Shown: positions 24,801 through 37,333 of the stretch, one piece after another | Numbering within the stretch: position 1 is the first letter of the stretch | Layout: each line of letters opens with the position of its first letter | NCBI GenBank assembly: GCA_963969595.1 | Contig: OZ018413.1 | Span: forward strand, 13,443,711 to 13,507,710 | Origin: Neckera pumila | Taxonomy: Eukaryota > Streptophyta > Bryopsida > Hypnales > Neckeraceae | DNA length: 64,000 nt | Direction: 5' to 3' | The notes under the pieces: model-generated | The model's database searches: none | The model's input: only the letters and a program-made list of their open reading frames with translations | Told to the model about the DNA's origin: nothing | Position numbers and translations under genes: made by a program

Positions 24801-27057
24801 AATGTCACACCCAATTCCCTGAGGCGGACTGAGGCGGACTTTTTCAGTAAACTTTGAAAACCTGTGTCATGTCATTAAAAGCGGATGAATAGGGAGTTCC
24901 ATGGACTCTATCTACAGTAGGTCGATTCAACAAGATACTTGCCTTTCTGGCTCGCACTTTTGAAGCACCAGTGTCCAGTTGCTGCTCCAAGCAGAGGAGG
25001 TCTGGTGTCGAGAGGACATGAAGATCCTCACCCAGCATATTCCTACACACAGAACATCCAGTCATGCACAGTCTCAAACTAAGGCGACAACATCATCATC
25101 CATATCTCTATACTACTGTGAGAACAACACCATCATTCTATAATTTCTACACTAAGAATGGTAGCAACTTAAGGATACCCGATACATCACAGATTTCATT
25201 CTTGAACATAAGAGATGAAAAACAATAATTAAGCTTCGCAAGCGGAGATACCTGTGCGAATGTTGGAGCCGCTCCACATGTTGCCGTAGCTTCACAACTT
25301 CGCGCCCCATGAACTGCATACAAGGCAATATAATTTCACTTCAATCAATTGGCAATTAAGTATCCCATTTCCGAAAACGAGATTCACAGGCTGTTTCTCC
25401 TTAGATGACTAGGACTAGAATAGATTTCAGTTCAGTACAAGTGTCCGAAACTCTGCCATTTAATTTAACTGGAGTTTACCAATTCAATTTCATGGAAATG
25501 ACCGAAACACAGTCTAACCAAATCCACCAGAGAACGGAAATCTAATCCTGTCCCAGTTATCCCAGTGATCAAACCCACAGGAAGACCGGGGAGGCGTTAC
25601 CCCCCCGGTGTTTATTTTCACATTGCAGCTTCACCCCCCCTTGACTTTCTTTAAATGGAAAGTCAAGGGGGGGTGAAGCTGCAATGGGAAAACAAACACT
25701 GGGGGGGGTAACGCCTCCCCGGTCTCCCTGTGACCAAATCCATCAGAGAAATCCTAAAAACCCATAGATCCAATTCCGATCCATAGTGCAATGTGAAGTT
25801 AACTTCAGAGTTTGAGTGTGGAATAGAGCCCTATACTCAAAGCTGTGAAATCAATTCCACAGCTGCACAGTTGAATTTTTCGATGATTTCTCTGATATTA
25901 CATCACATGCATACAGTCACCGGCACTAGGTTTAATTGAACGACGTACATCGCTTTCGTCACCAAATTGGACTCCCTCCGGACACTGGCTGTACCGCTCC
26001 AGAGTGTCGTGCATGCTGCACAGCACAAAATAAGGAACAATCCAGAGATGGGATCACAACCTTCCAGGCCATCCAATCTACTCCCTACAGCGAAACCTAC
26101 TACCCATATATTCAGCATTTCCACTTCCTCAAGATTACGAGATCGGCACCAATCCATGCATTCTATCTGTGCCATCCTTGACTAATTCTAAACCCTATTT
26201 AGTACACAACCCTTAGAATCAAGCACATTACAAATATACTTATACAGTCCTCACACAGTCATGACAAATTGACATAAATCGAATCAGCTACATCTACGTT
26301 TCCTCTCTGGCTTTCTAGCTTAAGGCTTCCTACCTATAAGGAGGAATCACATGCATTAAAAATCAAAAATCAAAAATCAAAATCAGTCAATTCAGCAATG
26401 TTGTTTCCTCAAGTGTTACTACAGGTCTCTTTAAAGCTTGAGCTTTCTTTCGACTAGCCATAACGGCGTTGAACCCCATGTTGAACACTCAAGTCTCTTC
26501 AAACTCTAACCAGAATGCCAGCAGAGTTGTGCTAGCTAGTCGTCTACATAAAAGCGCATTCTTCAAGTTCATGACTGACATGAATTTCATATCAAAGTAT
26601 ATATAAACCAAGGTATAAACACAGTGCCTCCGTCGCGATTTTCAGGAGTAGCAGCTTAGTTTCCATCATAATTCGGTGCATGTATTGATCGTTGCCATTA
26701 CCTGCCTGAGCTTGCGAATTCAAAGAGCTTGCCGGTGCTGGAGAAGATAATAACAGCCACCTCCGCGTCACACAGCACCGCCAGCTCATGGCCTTTCTTG
26801 AGCAAACCTCCACGTCTCTTGGAAAATGTGACCTGACGACTGGTGGGATTCTCGATCCGCTTGATCTCGATTTTGCCCCGCCCCATCCTCCTTTCCTGCA
26901 ACCCACAATCTTCACGACTCCCCCCTCGCACCACACTGTTCAAATCCTCGAGTTCTGGACTACTGTCGTCTCGCGTCAAGTTCGAATTCAAGTTCAGAAT
27001 AGTAGACGACCTAGCAAAGCTGGGCAAGCTTCTGTTAGGAGCAGAAGCTGTCGACAT
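21826..27057 (-). CDS. MIKC-classic MADS-box transcription factor, copy 2 (intact)
   Basis: Nuclear transcription factor binding CArG-box DNA as a dimer. Proposed exons (minus): 26702-27057 (N-terminal extension plus MADS), 26104-26176 (I region), 25252-25313 (K1, [15 protein letters not shown]), 24943-25042 (K2, [16 protein letters not shown]), 23727-23768 and 23358-23399 (two 42-nt exons, [12 protein letters not shown] and [10 protein letters not shown]), 22867-23048, 22120-22196 and a tentative last exon 21826-21875. Exon lengths 62, 100, 42 and 42 are the classic MIKC pattern, and all joins keep frame, giving about 327 residues. The intron after K2 starts with GC (AAG|GCAAGT), required by phase. 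The MADS domain (about 58-118) keeps the basic residues lost in copy 1. The 57-residue extension precedes an internal MGRGK that could be the alternative start (ATG at 26886). The I exon (MAQIECMDW...) is poorly typical. The sequence most resembles moss-like MIKC-c proteins, by recollection of the family. Confidence 0.9.
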
Positions 27058-27295
27058 CCTCCATAACCCCCCTAAATTCTCAATCTCGCCCGCTTGTGTA
27101 ATTCCATTCCCAATCGATCTAGCTAGCTTCCATCCTCTGCAACTTCATGATCCCGCAAACATTTGAAAAACGTACTAGCTACCAGACATGGTATCAGCAG
27201 TGTGGGCGTGCAACAGCCCACTGTGATAGATAGCTCGCCAAATGCAGCAAGCTCGCAATCGAGACCAAAATTGTTCTGCCGGGATGAGACGTACA
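24138..27295. repeat. Duplicated segment, copy 2 (paralogous to about 1-2195)
   Basis: Near-collinear match with 1-2195 beginning at the same TTGRGCAGATTCCACAGAAC sequence, covering K2, its flanking introns, exon 1 and about 250 bp upstream of the start codon. Differences include the loss of about 0.9 kb in copy 1, and A-family elements present in only one copy each (1058-1213; 25576-25732). Similarity fades near 2195 / 27295. Confidence 0.85.
25576..25732. mobile_element. Family A fold-back MITE (CACTA-like) in intron 2 of MADS copy 2
   Basis: A 157-bp, almost perfect palindrome with ends CACAGGAAGACCGGGGAGGC / CACAGGGAGACCGGGGAGGC and an exact 3-bp target duplication ACC (25573-25575, 25733-25735). 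The arms carry long C/G runs. High arm identity implies a young insertion. Confidence 0.85.
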
Positions 27296-30200
27296 GCGGC
27301 TGCTACCGACCACGAAACCACCCCGAAAGCCAGATGGATCCCAACTGGAATTGGAAATCTAGGAAGAGGCCGGATTGGCGTATTGCCACTGCACTGTAGC
27401 TAGTGTCGCAGCTAGCTACATTGCAAGTAACAGCAAACCAACTGGGTCCTCCTATAACTTCAGGTATATATGTCGAAAGGGGAAAAGCGCAAACTTGAAT
27501 TGCTGGTGCAGCAGCAGGAGCTGGCTAGCTGGGCAGGTGGAGCCTCGATATAAGTTAGCAATCTCGTCGTAATTCCCTGCTGAGGGTTTGAGAGGAGATG
27601 GAAAGTGCAACGATCATACTGAACTGAAGATTGGGAATTGGGAAACAAACAATAATAAGATTAAGAAAAGCGAAAATGGCCAATTGTATCGATCATCTGA
27701 CACGCATCCCGGATTGAGGGATCGAGAGAGGAGGAATGTATTATTAGAAGGTGCCTTTTGTTGGTCTGTTTTTAAATTAATGACAAAGCGGAGGCGGAAA
27801 TGACGAGTGGCAGGCGGATTTGGTGGGGGCTGGACGGAGGCGAAACGCGGGTTATCCTTGACTCACTGGGCTCTCTGCGACGACTACTAAAGTAAACACT
27901 GCTTGGTCTCATTAGTGAGTGAGGGCGGCACAAAGTTAGTTAGAAAATTAGTGAACATCACCAACAAAAGTAATTAGAGTGTAATCAACGGCATTAGTGA
28001 GGTTGCTGAACCTAAAAGCGTCATTTTTTTAATTTTGTAGACCAGATATTTTGAAGGAATCATTGTGGATTGGGATGTGGAAGAAGCGGAAATTGCATCA
28101 CCAAATCACTATTGACAAGGCTCTATTTTTATTAGAGCAACCAATGGAAGTTGAATAGTTTGTTGGAGGTTACTGTGGGAGTTGAAGCATTTTTCTTGAA
28201 GAAGTCTTTAATTCCTATTGGTGGCCTCAAATTTTTTGGCTATTAAACCTTTATATTCAAAAGTACAAAACTCATTGTAGTGTGAGGGTTGAATAGTAAA
28301 ATGGAGTACTTGTACTAAGACATGTACTTAACAAAATTGGAGGTTTGCCTTCACAATACTGACTCACTAATGTACGTCAGTTTTGAATTTTTTTGAGTTT
28401 TATAAAGAAATGTCTACTTATTGAATTTTCCAACATATATGCATGCATATTAGTCAAATTTCAAAAATAAGTCAATAACATTTTTCAATCAATTATCATT
28501 TATAATCATGGATTTTAACTAAAATAGAATATATCTTTTAAATTGAAATTTGAACGAGTATGCCCAATTGAGATTTTTTGTAATCTAGTGGTGTACAACC
28601 TCCATAATAATTGACTAAGATCCCATTTGAAAAATAGTTGGGTGTATGAAAGAAAATAAGGTCAAAATAGTATTATTATTCTTTTGACAATGCAGATAAT
28701 GACCTTCATGAAGCTCTTTACATCCATAGACCATAGACATAGATGAAACACACAAATCGTGGTTGAATAATTATGGTCAATCGTGGTCAATCGTGATCAA
28801 TGTATTCATCCAATTGCTCATGAAATAGAGCAATAAAGGCAAATTTCGTTAAAATGGCGGTATTCCCAGTGCCATATTTTCCTTGTGGCATATTCCCCGT
28901 GCCATTTTTTCAGACCGCCCGTTCTGAACATCTAGAACAGGTATAGATTCCAGACATCTAAGATTGTTGTAGATTTCAAACATCTAGGAAACATATAGAT
29001 TTCAGACTGACCGTTCTAAAAAATCTAGGACTAGTATAGATGTTAGATATCTAGGACTAGCGTAGATTTTTAGAATGTACTACAAATGTAGATTTCAAAA
29101 CAGCCGTCCTGAACTGAATAACGTGCCATTGTAATGGAATACCGCCATTTTAACGAAATTTGCCATAATAACTGTCTTAAAAGATACTATGCTATGGCAA
29201 TTTAGCAAATTCATCCATTACAAAAGGGAGAATACGAATATCGCCAAAGATTCTCTCCATAAACAAAAGGATCGTCTTTAACAATAAATCCTTCCAGAAG
29301 AACTCTGCCCTGGGTCAATTCTATTTGGTACCCTTCTGTACAGGACAGCCATATGAGTGGCAAATTGCCGCAATCTCCAAACCACAATAGTCCCTAGCTC
29401 AGTCTCATTCGAGTACGTATCGATGCTGCACTGAAAGCCAGCCGGCCCTAGCTAGCTGGGTACAGGCCGGAGATCGATACACTAATTAGCTAGACTGAGG
29501 CCTACCTAGCTTGTGCATTGACCTGCAAGTTGCAACTGAAGTGGGGAACCGGCCCATGTATGTCACCGGCAAACTGTAAGAGGATCGATCGGGGAGCTTC
29601 CAACATCGAGACAGACCACTTGATTTCCAGGGGCTTCGATCAGGAATTGTTGGGAGGCGTGACGATCGACAACTCTAGCTTTCATTCATTCAATTCATTT
29701 GTCAGCATCTAGCTGACTAGCTTGTAAGCTGAATTGGGTACATCTCGTCTGTGACTCTGTGCAGGAATGGGAGGAACTAGAAAGATTTTGGGGCTGCTGT
29801 AGCTCCTGTTGCAACATCATGTGTAAGTTAGCTCATGTGTGCACATGCATGAGATTCACAAACACTTCTGGAATGGGGAAGTGAAATGCAGGGCCCTGGC
29901 TGGACGGACTGTCTGGCTTCCAGTACTCTGATGCACTCCGGCGGTCCGGCCAGACTAGCTGGCTCCACGTCTCAGTCGGTCAGTCCCCGCACTAAGCTGA
30001 CGCACTTCTCAGCCGCAGTGGTGAAATATTCCAAATTTGTTGCATAATTAATTAATGGAGACTATAATTAACTGGGCATAAAAATTAATTCTTTGAAGGG
30101 TATGATATGCAGTTTGTATCTTGATTGTACCTTATTACTGGCGAACACCCGCGCGTCGTCTGCAAAAAAGAGGTACGCTGATGTAATTAGCATTGCACCA

Positions 30201-30685
30201 ATAGGTATGCTTTCCTTAAAATCGCCACTTTCTTGCAATTGAGCAGAAGTTGGATAAAATCATTCGGATGAAGGAATAGAATAACATGTTTTTGTTTGGC
30301 TAAAATAGAAATAGAGAAAACTTGAACATTTGGGAAGTTTTTGGAGTTTTATCGACTATTTTTCTTCAATTCCCAAATTGAACTAGTTTTTCAAGTATAG
30401 AGTCCGTGGTTATTTCAAAAACCTATTTTTTACTCCAAATAGAAATTTTGTAGATGTCTTCATTGTTTTCTTGCCAATGTTTTCAAATTGCAACTGGATT
30501 TTTTCCCAACTCCACTGGCTAATTTTGAATTAGCCGCCAATTCTTTCCAATGATAGTTTTGCCCAAGTAGAAATATAATCCTACAACTCACTAGCAATCA
30601 CCTACCAACTTTGGATCCGATTAGCTGGCACTTATTCTCCCTTCTTTACCTACTAGACTTGCTACTAGAGACCATTAGGAATAGA
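27058..30685. promoter_or_regulatory. Upstream region of MADS copy 2 and intergenic DNA
   Basis: The first 240 bp upstream of the start codon are conserved with copy 1 and may include the 5' leader and core promoter. Further out, 29400-30060 is less AT-rich with many AGCT/CTAG words. No coding domain is seen. The E element 28838-29164 lies inside. The regulatory role is inferred only from position and conservation. Confidence 0.35.
28838..29164. mobile_element. Family E inverted-repeat element, 327 bp (complete)
   Basis: Both ends read GGCAAATTTCGTTAAAATGG toward the interior, followed by CGGTATTCC. The interior holds several copies of a TCTAGGA..TAGATTTCAGA-like motif. No clear target duplication. 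Best intact reference for the family. Confidence 0.75.
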
Positions 30686-30827
30686 CATTAGAGAAAATCT
30701 AGGGCCTCTGGAGGGCCACTCTATAACCCTCCAAGGACCTCGAGGATTGGTTTTCTTTGGGCTTTAGAATTGATTTTTCCCCTACACATGCCCACCTGCA
30801 GTTCCGTTGTCAGATGGTCTGTATTAA

Positions 30828-31752
30828 CCCCTAAAGGACCGGTTGTCCCCTCGAGGGACAATTTGGGTCCGGGCAGGTTCCTACGATCTCAATTTTTAGT
30901 AATACTTTTTGGGATTTTTTGAGGTTGTGTATTTTTGCAAGATCTTTGCGAATATATAATTTTTATTTTAATTGATGCCCGGGAGCAAAAGTTATGGCAC
31001 AATAAGTAAAATTGGAATTTTGCGGGCAGCCCAAAAAAAATCACAAAAAGTCAAAATAATTTTTTTTCAAATTTTTTCTTCAAAGATTATATTTTTGTCT
31101 ACATGTGAAGCTTTGTTTCATTCAATTTGGACTAGTAATGAGAAAGTTATGGACAGTCTTCGTTTTTTGGGCAATGTAAGCATCTTCTAGAAAAAATAAG
31201 TTGTAGAATTCATTTTTGAATGCAATTTTGAGAATTTTTCAATTTTTTTTGTTAGATAGGGTTAGATTTTCTTGCTAGAACAATCTCACCATTGGGATTA
31301 TTGTGATTCAATTCCATCTAAAAGCTATTAACAATTTAGTTTTTTCTTCAATCTTGTACCTACTTCTACTTAACAATTTTTTAATGAGTGAAAATTAAGT
31401 GTTTTTTTTCCTAAATTTTTTTGGTAGATTCTCAACTCAACTACTTAACATAAATAAGTAGAAAATCGAAATCAGTAGTGCAAAAAATTTGAACTAAAAA
31501 GATTCAAAGCCAAAAAATCTAGTGAAGCAAGGTGGAAAAAAAGTTGTTTTCTTCACTTTAAATGCATATATCTTGCAATCTACATGGTCAAAGTTTCTGA
31601 AATTTCTTCCACATATTCATATACTAGTCAAGTACAAGATCTTACGGTTGGATATGCAAAAAAAAACAATTTTTTAAACTCTTTTCTCTTTGCAATAGAA
31701 ATGACAGTTTTGAATGGTTTTTGGTAGGAAAATCACCTCAGTCCTTTAGGGG
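30828..31752. mobile_element. Family B TTAA element (piggyBac-like), 0.93 kb
   Basis: Left end CCCCTAAAGGACCGGTTG; right end the complement of CCCCTAAAGGACTGAGG; exact TTAA at 30824-30827 and 31753-31756. Opposite orientation relative to 15675-16591 (shared blocks appear in reverse complement). Non-coding. Confidence 0.8.
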
Positions 31753-31952
31753 TTAAGCCATTAGTTTAAAATCCAAAAAAGTAGGGTTAAAGTATTCTAA
31801 TGCACCTTAATGCTGATTTTTTAACAATTTGTATTCATCACCAAATTGTGCTAAAATAAAAAATTTCCCTAAATTATCTAATGACCTTTATTCACCAATT
31901 TATATAAAGACCTCCTTTTTTCATCTTGTTATTCATAAATTAAGTTCATTTT

Positions 31953-32044
31953 GATTTCAAACAATCCAAATTAAGTGGCTATTGAAGCTAATTGCAAAAA
32001 AGCAATTAGCTTCAATAGCCACTTAATTTGGATTATTTGAAACC
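31953..32044. repeat. Near-perfect hairpin, arms about 43 bp, 6-base loop
   Basis: The arm ending GGCTATTGAAGCTAATTGC is followed by six A and its exact reverse complement. Only one or two mismatches occur near the base of the stem. The fold resembles a small-RNA precursor or a very young fold-back; no flanking target duplication was recognised. Confidence 0.7.
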
Positions 32045-32358
32045 AAATTTTTTTTCAATGAAGTCAAATGAAATCCAATTAAGCCAAATTCCATGGTTTG
32101 ATTGTATTTAATTTGACTTAATTGAGAAAAACTAAGTGTAAACATTGTTTGTAATATTAAAAACTACAAATACAATGGCTCAAAAAACAAACAAACAATG
32201 TAGATACTTTTTTTATTTGCGAAAATAGTCATGGCCTGACTATTTTTGCCAAAATCAGCTCATTGTGTCCACTTTTCCTAATGTCAGTCCTACCTTTTAA
32301 TAGAGTGGTTTGGTCACTTTGAAGTAGCTCTTTAGAGGCTCCAATTTTTTTCTAAGGA

Positions 32359-33324
32359 TGAACCCTTGAAAAGCCCTCAAGCATTTGACAAGTAAGCTCG
32401 CAAGCAAGGCTATATTAGTATGTTATGAAGGTTGTATGACTCATGGCAAATACATAACATTTTTTCTATGACATTTACATCTCTATCTTGCATAAGTTTC
32501 TCAAAGCTTGTCATAACCTTTATTCTATCAAATTGTTCTATATACCAATTGAATTATTAAAAAACCTTGTAAATCTAGTGTACACCATATTGAAAGTTGG
32601 TGAAGACCATCATATAATGTTAATAATAGATAGTATCCAAAGTTACATTAGTACAATTACTATTAAACTAAGTAGGTTGTCCAATTCAACTAACTAGAAT
32701 AAAAATTCTTTGTATTGTTAAGTTAAATAAAATAAGAATGCATTGTCAAATTTAGAGTATTTTATACAATTTCTAAGCTGATAGATGTATACAATATTTG
32801 CCATCATCATGAGGGTGAAAGAAGATAGGAAAAAAGTTCCACCATTTTCTTGAGAAGTGCATTTTAATAAATTATAGAGAGACTCTTTAAAGGCTCTTTG
32901 AAGGTCTATTATTTTCCTAATGCAACTACCTTCAAAAGAAAAATAGAGTGACTGATTTTCATTTCCAAAGCTCATCTTAATAGAGCATAAAGGTTCCATA
33001 ATTGATAGGAGGACTACCCATATTTTCAACCTCATGCTCAAAAAAATATTATGATGATTGTGAGAGAGACCTATATTATTTTTTGTCAACACTTGAAGTG
33101 ATTGATAGATTATTTGTCTTAAAATAATGATGTAGCTATAAATGGATTTTATTAGTTTGCAAATTAAGCTCCCTTCAAAAATTATACATGATTCTGGAAT
33201 ATAAAAAAATGGTAAATATTCTAGTCTATAACCACTTAATCTTCATAGATACTAGTGTGCCTTGTACCATTGCCACAATCAAAACAAAAATAAAAGTATT
33301 TTTTTAATTTTTTTAATCAATAAA
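32359..33324. other. AT-rich intergenic DNA
   Basis: No recognisable gene or element end. A 124-codon open frame on the minus strand (32718-33092) has no domain I know and unremarkable composition. Confidence 0.35.
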
Positions 33325-33510
33325 AACTCTGAAATTCAATAACTTTCGGATCACAGGTCCAAACGCCACAAAACAAAGCCTGTACACCCTTCCTCACCGC
33401 GCCCTTTTACGACAATACCAAGCACGCGGCCGGGGGATGCACAGTCCGAAAGATCTCAACGTAACAAAATAAAACAAAACAAACATCCAAACTTAAAGTA
33501 TGGATGTCAC
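33325..33510. repeat. Interspersed repeat with less AT-rich core, copy 1
   Basis: Shares AACGCCACAAAACAAAGC, a GGGGGATGCAC motif and an AACAAAC...CTTAAAGT...TGGAT tail with 52285-52445. The core (CGCGGCCGGGGGATG) is unusually GC-rich for its surroundings. Type unknown. Confidence 0.5.
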
Positions 33511-33625
33511 AAATGGAAAAAATAAGTTTTTATTTTAAGCTAATTAATTTAAATCAAATGAAGTTTGTCCTTCTTTCATATTGAAATGCCAAAATACAAA
33601 AATTAAAGGATACTTTGACATTTTA

Positions 33626-34193
33626 CCCCTAAAGGACCAAAGGGATGTCCAGATTTTTGAAATTATGAAGACCTATTGTAAACTGCAACTTAGAAGAATA
33701 TTTTAATGATGACTCTCAAATAGAAGTTGTAATATGCTATTTATAGATTCCATCCGTACGGTTAGATCAACAAAAAGACGTACCAATATTTTTCAATAAA
33801 GTTTGAAGCCATAAATTGAAAATTCTTTCTAAAATCAATTGTAGATTGAATCTTTATGATTTTTAAAAGATTTATTTTTTATAAGTTCAAGATACTGAGT
33901 TCTAATTATAGTGATTTTTGAATATTTTTACTTGATTTTTTGATTCAAGTCATTTTTGAAGGGTTATTTTTTGAACTGAAAAAGTTGTTTTTTTAGGCTA
34001 GACCTCTCGATACCTTTTGAATTATAGAATATATACAAAGCAAAATCTTCATAATCTGAATCGTACAAATATTAAAGACCTAATATAAGAATCTTCATAA
34101 GAAATTGATGGATGAAAAAATGCATTTCAGTGAGTTGAGGATGTGTTTCCGTTCATTCATTGTTCAAAATCTGCACTCATGGTCTTTTAGGGG
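33626..34193. mobile_element. Family B TTAA element, 568-bp subfamily
   Basis: Left end CCCCTAAAGGACCAAAGG preceded by TTTA; right end the complement of CCCCTAAAAGACCATGAG followed by TTAA. The interior differs from the 0.92-kb copies. Its right 110 bp resemble 50120-50225, a truncated relative. Confidence 0.65.
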
Positions 34194-34439
34194 TTAAATA
34201 AGAACAAAGATACTTGTCAAAGTACTTTTTTAGATCATTGCTGAAATTTTTTTTTTTTTAGTTCTCCTAAAATTTATACTTAGGTGATAGCAAAAAATGC
34301 CTGCCAATTTCATTTTGTTTTGATTTTGGAATGCTATAACTTTTGAATTATGTATCAAATGCCAAAAAATATCTATTTAAAGATATTTTGGTAAAATTTG
34401 TATTCCCTTTTTTTTCTAAAACTAAAAATAATTTTATAT

Positions 34440-35790
34440 TTAAAAGTCAATTTTGTTAATTTATCACACTTTGACATTTAGGATTTTCTTAAATTGTTGA
34501 GCAATGTAAATTAATGATTTTCAGCTGAAAATTTTGTAGTATATTCCTATAGTAGTCAAACATCTCCCTACCAAAGGGCATCTAAAAATATATTACTATA
34601 TCTTCCATGTTTGTATAAACATTAAAGAAAATTTTAGGCCTCCGAAGGGTTGCTCTTTAGCCCTCCAAAGTACTCTGAAATTTGGTTCTTTTGGGCTGAA
34701 AAAATCATTTCCCCCCTACTCTTGTGCACTTTGAAATTGCAATTGCAGTGGTGCAAGAACCGAGTTTTAAGAATTTAAAATTTATTAAAAATTAAAATTA
34801 AATTAAAAATTAAAAAATTTGACTACTCACTACGGCACTTTTCCAGAGTGACAGACCAAGCTTTGAAATAGCTTGTTTTTGTCACTTTGGAATAGTCCTC
34901 TGGAGGGTTGAATTTTTTTGTAAACAAGTCTCCCTTGCACACGCACTTTTAAATATTAGAGATGGTTTTGACTTAATTTTTTTGATCAAATTTCATCACC
35001 AAAAACTCCTTTCAAATGGTTAGTTTTTAGTTTCTATGAAAATATTTTTTCTAATTTCTACAAATTTAAATGTCAAAGTATATTTTTTCTTTGTCAAAAT
35101 TCATTACAGAAAATTTTAGGCCAAGAGAGGGTTGCCACTAAGTATGAAAATGTGCATTAAGAAAAAAAATCAGTTTAAAAAGTTGTTAGGGAATTTGTAA
35201 GGTGAAAAGTGAACTGGTGTGCCCCATCAAATTTTCAATTAAAAAATATTTTTTAAAAATCATTTAAGAAAAAAAAAATAAGAAGAAGAACAAAAAACAT
35301 AAAAAAACCATATATATATATTTATTTATTTATTTATTTTTTCACTGTAATTGCACATTCACCAAAATCCTAATGGCCCTCCATAGGGTCCAGATTTTTT
35401 GTAGTGCTATGTCTAGGAATTTGTTCTAAAAAATACATATTTTGACATTATGCTTTGTAGAACATAGGAAACAATATAATTTTCAAAGAAAGTTGACTAT
35501 TTGGAAGGACTTTTGGTGATGAGATTTGACCAAAAAAATAGGTCAAAATCATCTTTAATGTTTAGAAGTGTGCACACAAAGGAGGCTTGTTTGTCCACTT
35601 GTGGAGGACATAAAATAATGTATTTTTAGATGTCCTTTGGCATAAACATATTTGGCTACTATAGAAATATACTACAGAAATTTCAGCTAAAAATCATTAA
35701 TTTATACTATTCAATAGTCTAAGAGAATCCTAATTGTCAAAGTGTGACAAATAACAAAATTGACTTTTAAATGTAAAGTTTAAAATGTAA
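34440..35790. mobile_element. Decayed family C long fold-back with two D-type insertions
   Basis: The arms about 34440-34620 and 34924-35100 return in reverse complement at about 35407-35780 and match the fold-back at 13482-14555. D-type elements interrupt one arm (34620-34923) and the loop (35102-35406; ends CATTACAGAAAATTTTAGG / CACTACAAAAAATCTGG). The C termini themselves are lost. Confidence 0.55.
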
Positions 35791-35892
35791 AATTTGAATA
35801 AGATGTTAAAATTAAAGTTTTTTTCAAAATTTTAAATCAGAATAGAAACTTTCAATATTTGGGCTCAATTTTAAAAAAAATTTAATGGCTTC

Positions 35893-36110
35893 ATTAGAAA
35901 AAATCTAGTCCCTGTGAAGGGCCATTTGACTTTCGATGGATGTGCAAATCCAGAGAAAAAAAAAAAAAAAAATTCTTTTTTTAAATATTTTTTAGTTTCC
36001 AATCTTTTGTGGCACACACTGTGATGTTTTATTATTATTATTTTTTTAGTTTATTTTTTTATAATTGCACATTTTACAGTAGTCAAATGTCTCTCCATAG
36101 GGTCCAAATG
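35893..36110. mobile_element. Short family D element
   Basis: Left end CATTAGAAAAAATCTAGTCC, right end in reverse complement CATTTGGACCCTATGGAGAG. AT-rich, non-coding interior with poly-A/T runs. Boundaries approximate. Confidence 0.4.
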
Positions 36111-37333
36111 TAATTTTGATTCAAAACAAGGAGCACAAGTTGGCAAAATATACAAAACACGAGCATGGTAATCTATATTTGGAGAATCAATATGTCTTTA
36201 AAAATATTGCTATTATTAATCACTAAATTTTTGTGCCCACACCCGCATATCACTCCATCTAATAAGTTTTAAAAAATTTGGATGAAATATAATTGGTTAA
36301 CATTCCCTACAAAGCTTTCCATTTGTAAAATGGATGTTTTCCATCCTTGCCAATAGTACAAGGTAAATCCAAAAGTCCTCGGATAGATGGTCTAGGAACA
36401 ATATGATTTTTGCCGCTGAAATTGATATTAAATCTGAATGGATTTTTTCCACAACTTTGCTCCGTTAGTAGTGGCCTTGATCCCTACCGATATCCATAAC
36501 TTTGCCTCTACCAATAATCCAATGCCAATGCCACAATGGGTTTTTTATGCACAATTTTTACTAATTGACTAATGACTACAACCAAAAGTCAGATCTTGAA
36601 TACTTTTTGAAACCACATTTTTTTTTTGGTCAAAACAACCAAATTTTATATAGATATTATCTAGTTTGATATAGATATATTATCAAGTATCACTCAAATA
36701 TTACATGAGTATTGAAAATATAAATGGCTTCTTCTCCAAAATGATAAGAAAAACACTCCTTGGTCTTTGCTCCCATCTTTACTTCAATTTTGTTTCATTT
36801 TACTTGCTAACCCCTCTACTCAAATTCATGAGGAGGTTGTCAACAAGAATTTTTTTTTGAGAGATTTTTTGCTAAAATGCAATGCAAATTTTTTTATAGG
36901 GAATAGTTGACAAGATACTTTTCCTTTTTAGTGGATGAAATTGCTAAACTGCTACCAAATCTTGGGATGGGAACACTCTATTGGATGAATAAATGAATTT
37001 TCATCTATGGATGATTGCAAAGAATATTTGTCCTATTTTTCATCACACGTTTAATGCAAAAGTTGTTTTGTGCTATAAGTATTGCAAAAATGATTGAATG
37101 AACATGAAATTCAAAAGAAAGCTTCCTATAGCAATAGAAAATGTAATTGAAGTGTTTCAATTTTTTCCAAATTAATTCAATAGGTGAGATTGAATTTCAA
37201 ATATATATCACACATACATTTTTGGTGTTTTTTAATACTGTTGAGTACCTTTTTGGAAGAGTTATGGCAACAAATTTGGTAGGCTAGTTCTTCTGTTAGA
37301 AATACACCTTTTCCGGAGAAGGATTTTCAAAAA
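36111..37333. other. AT-rich intergenic DNA
   Basis: No gene, RNA or element terminus recognised. Confidence 0.35.

Larger units (their letters stand above)
30686..32358. mobile_element. Probable family D element interrupted by a B element
   Basis: Left end CATTAGAGAAAATCTAGGGC; a decayed right end near 32358 reads, in reverse complement, CCTTAGAAAAAAATTGGAGC. The B element 30828-31752 and the hairpin 31953-32044 lie inside. The right boundary is uncertain. Confidence 0.45.

Noticed and set aside
32718..33092. 124-codon minus-strand frame
   Set aside because: AT-rich, no recognisable family, no supporting neighbouring exons.
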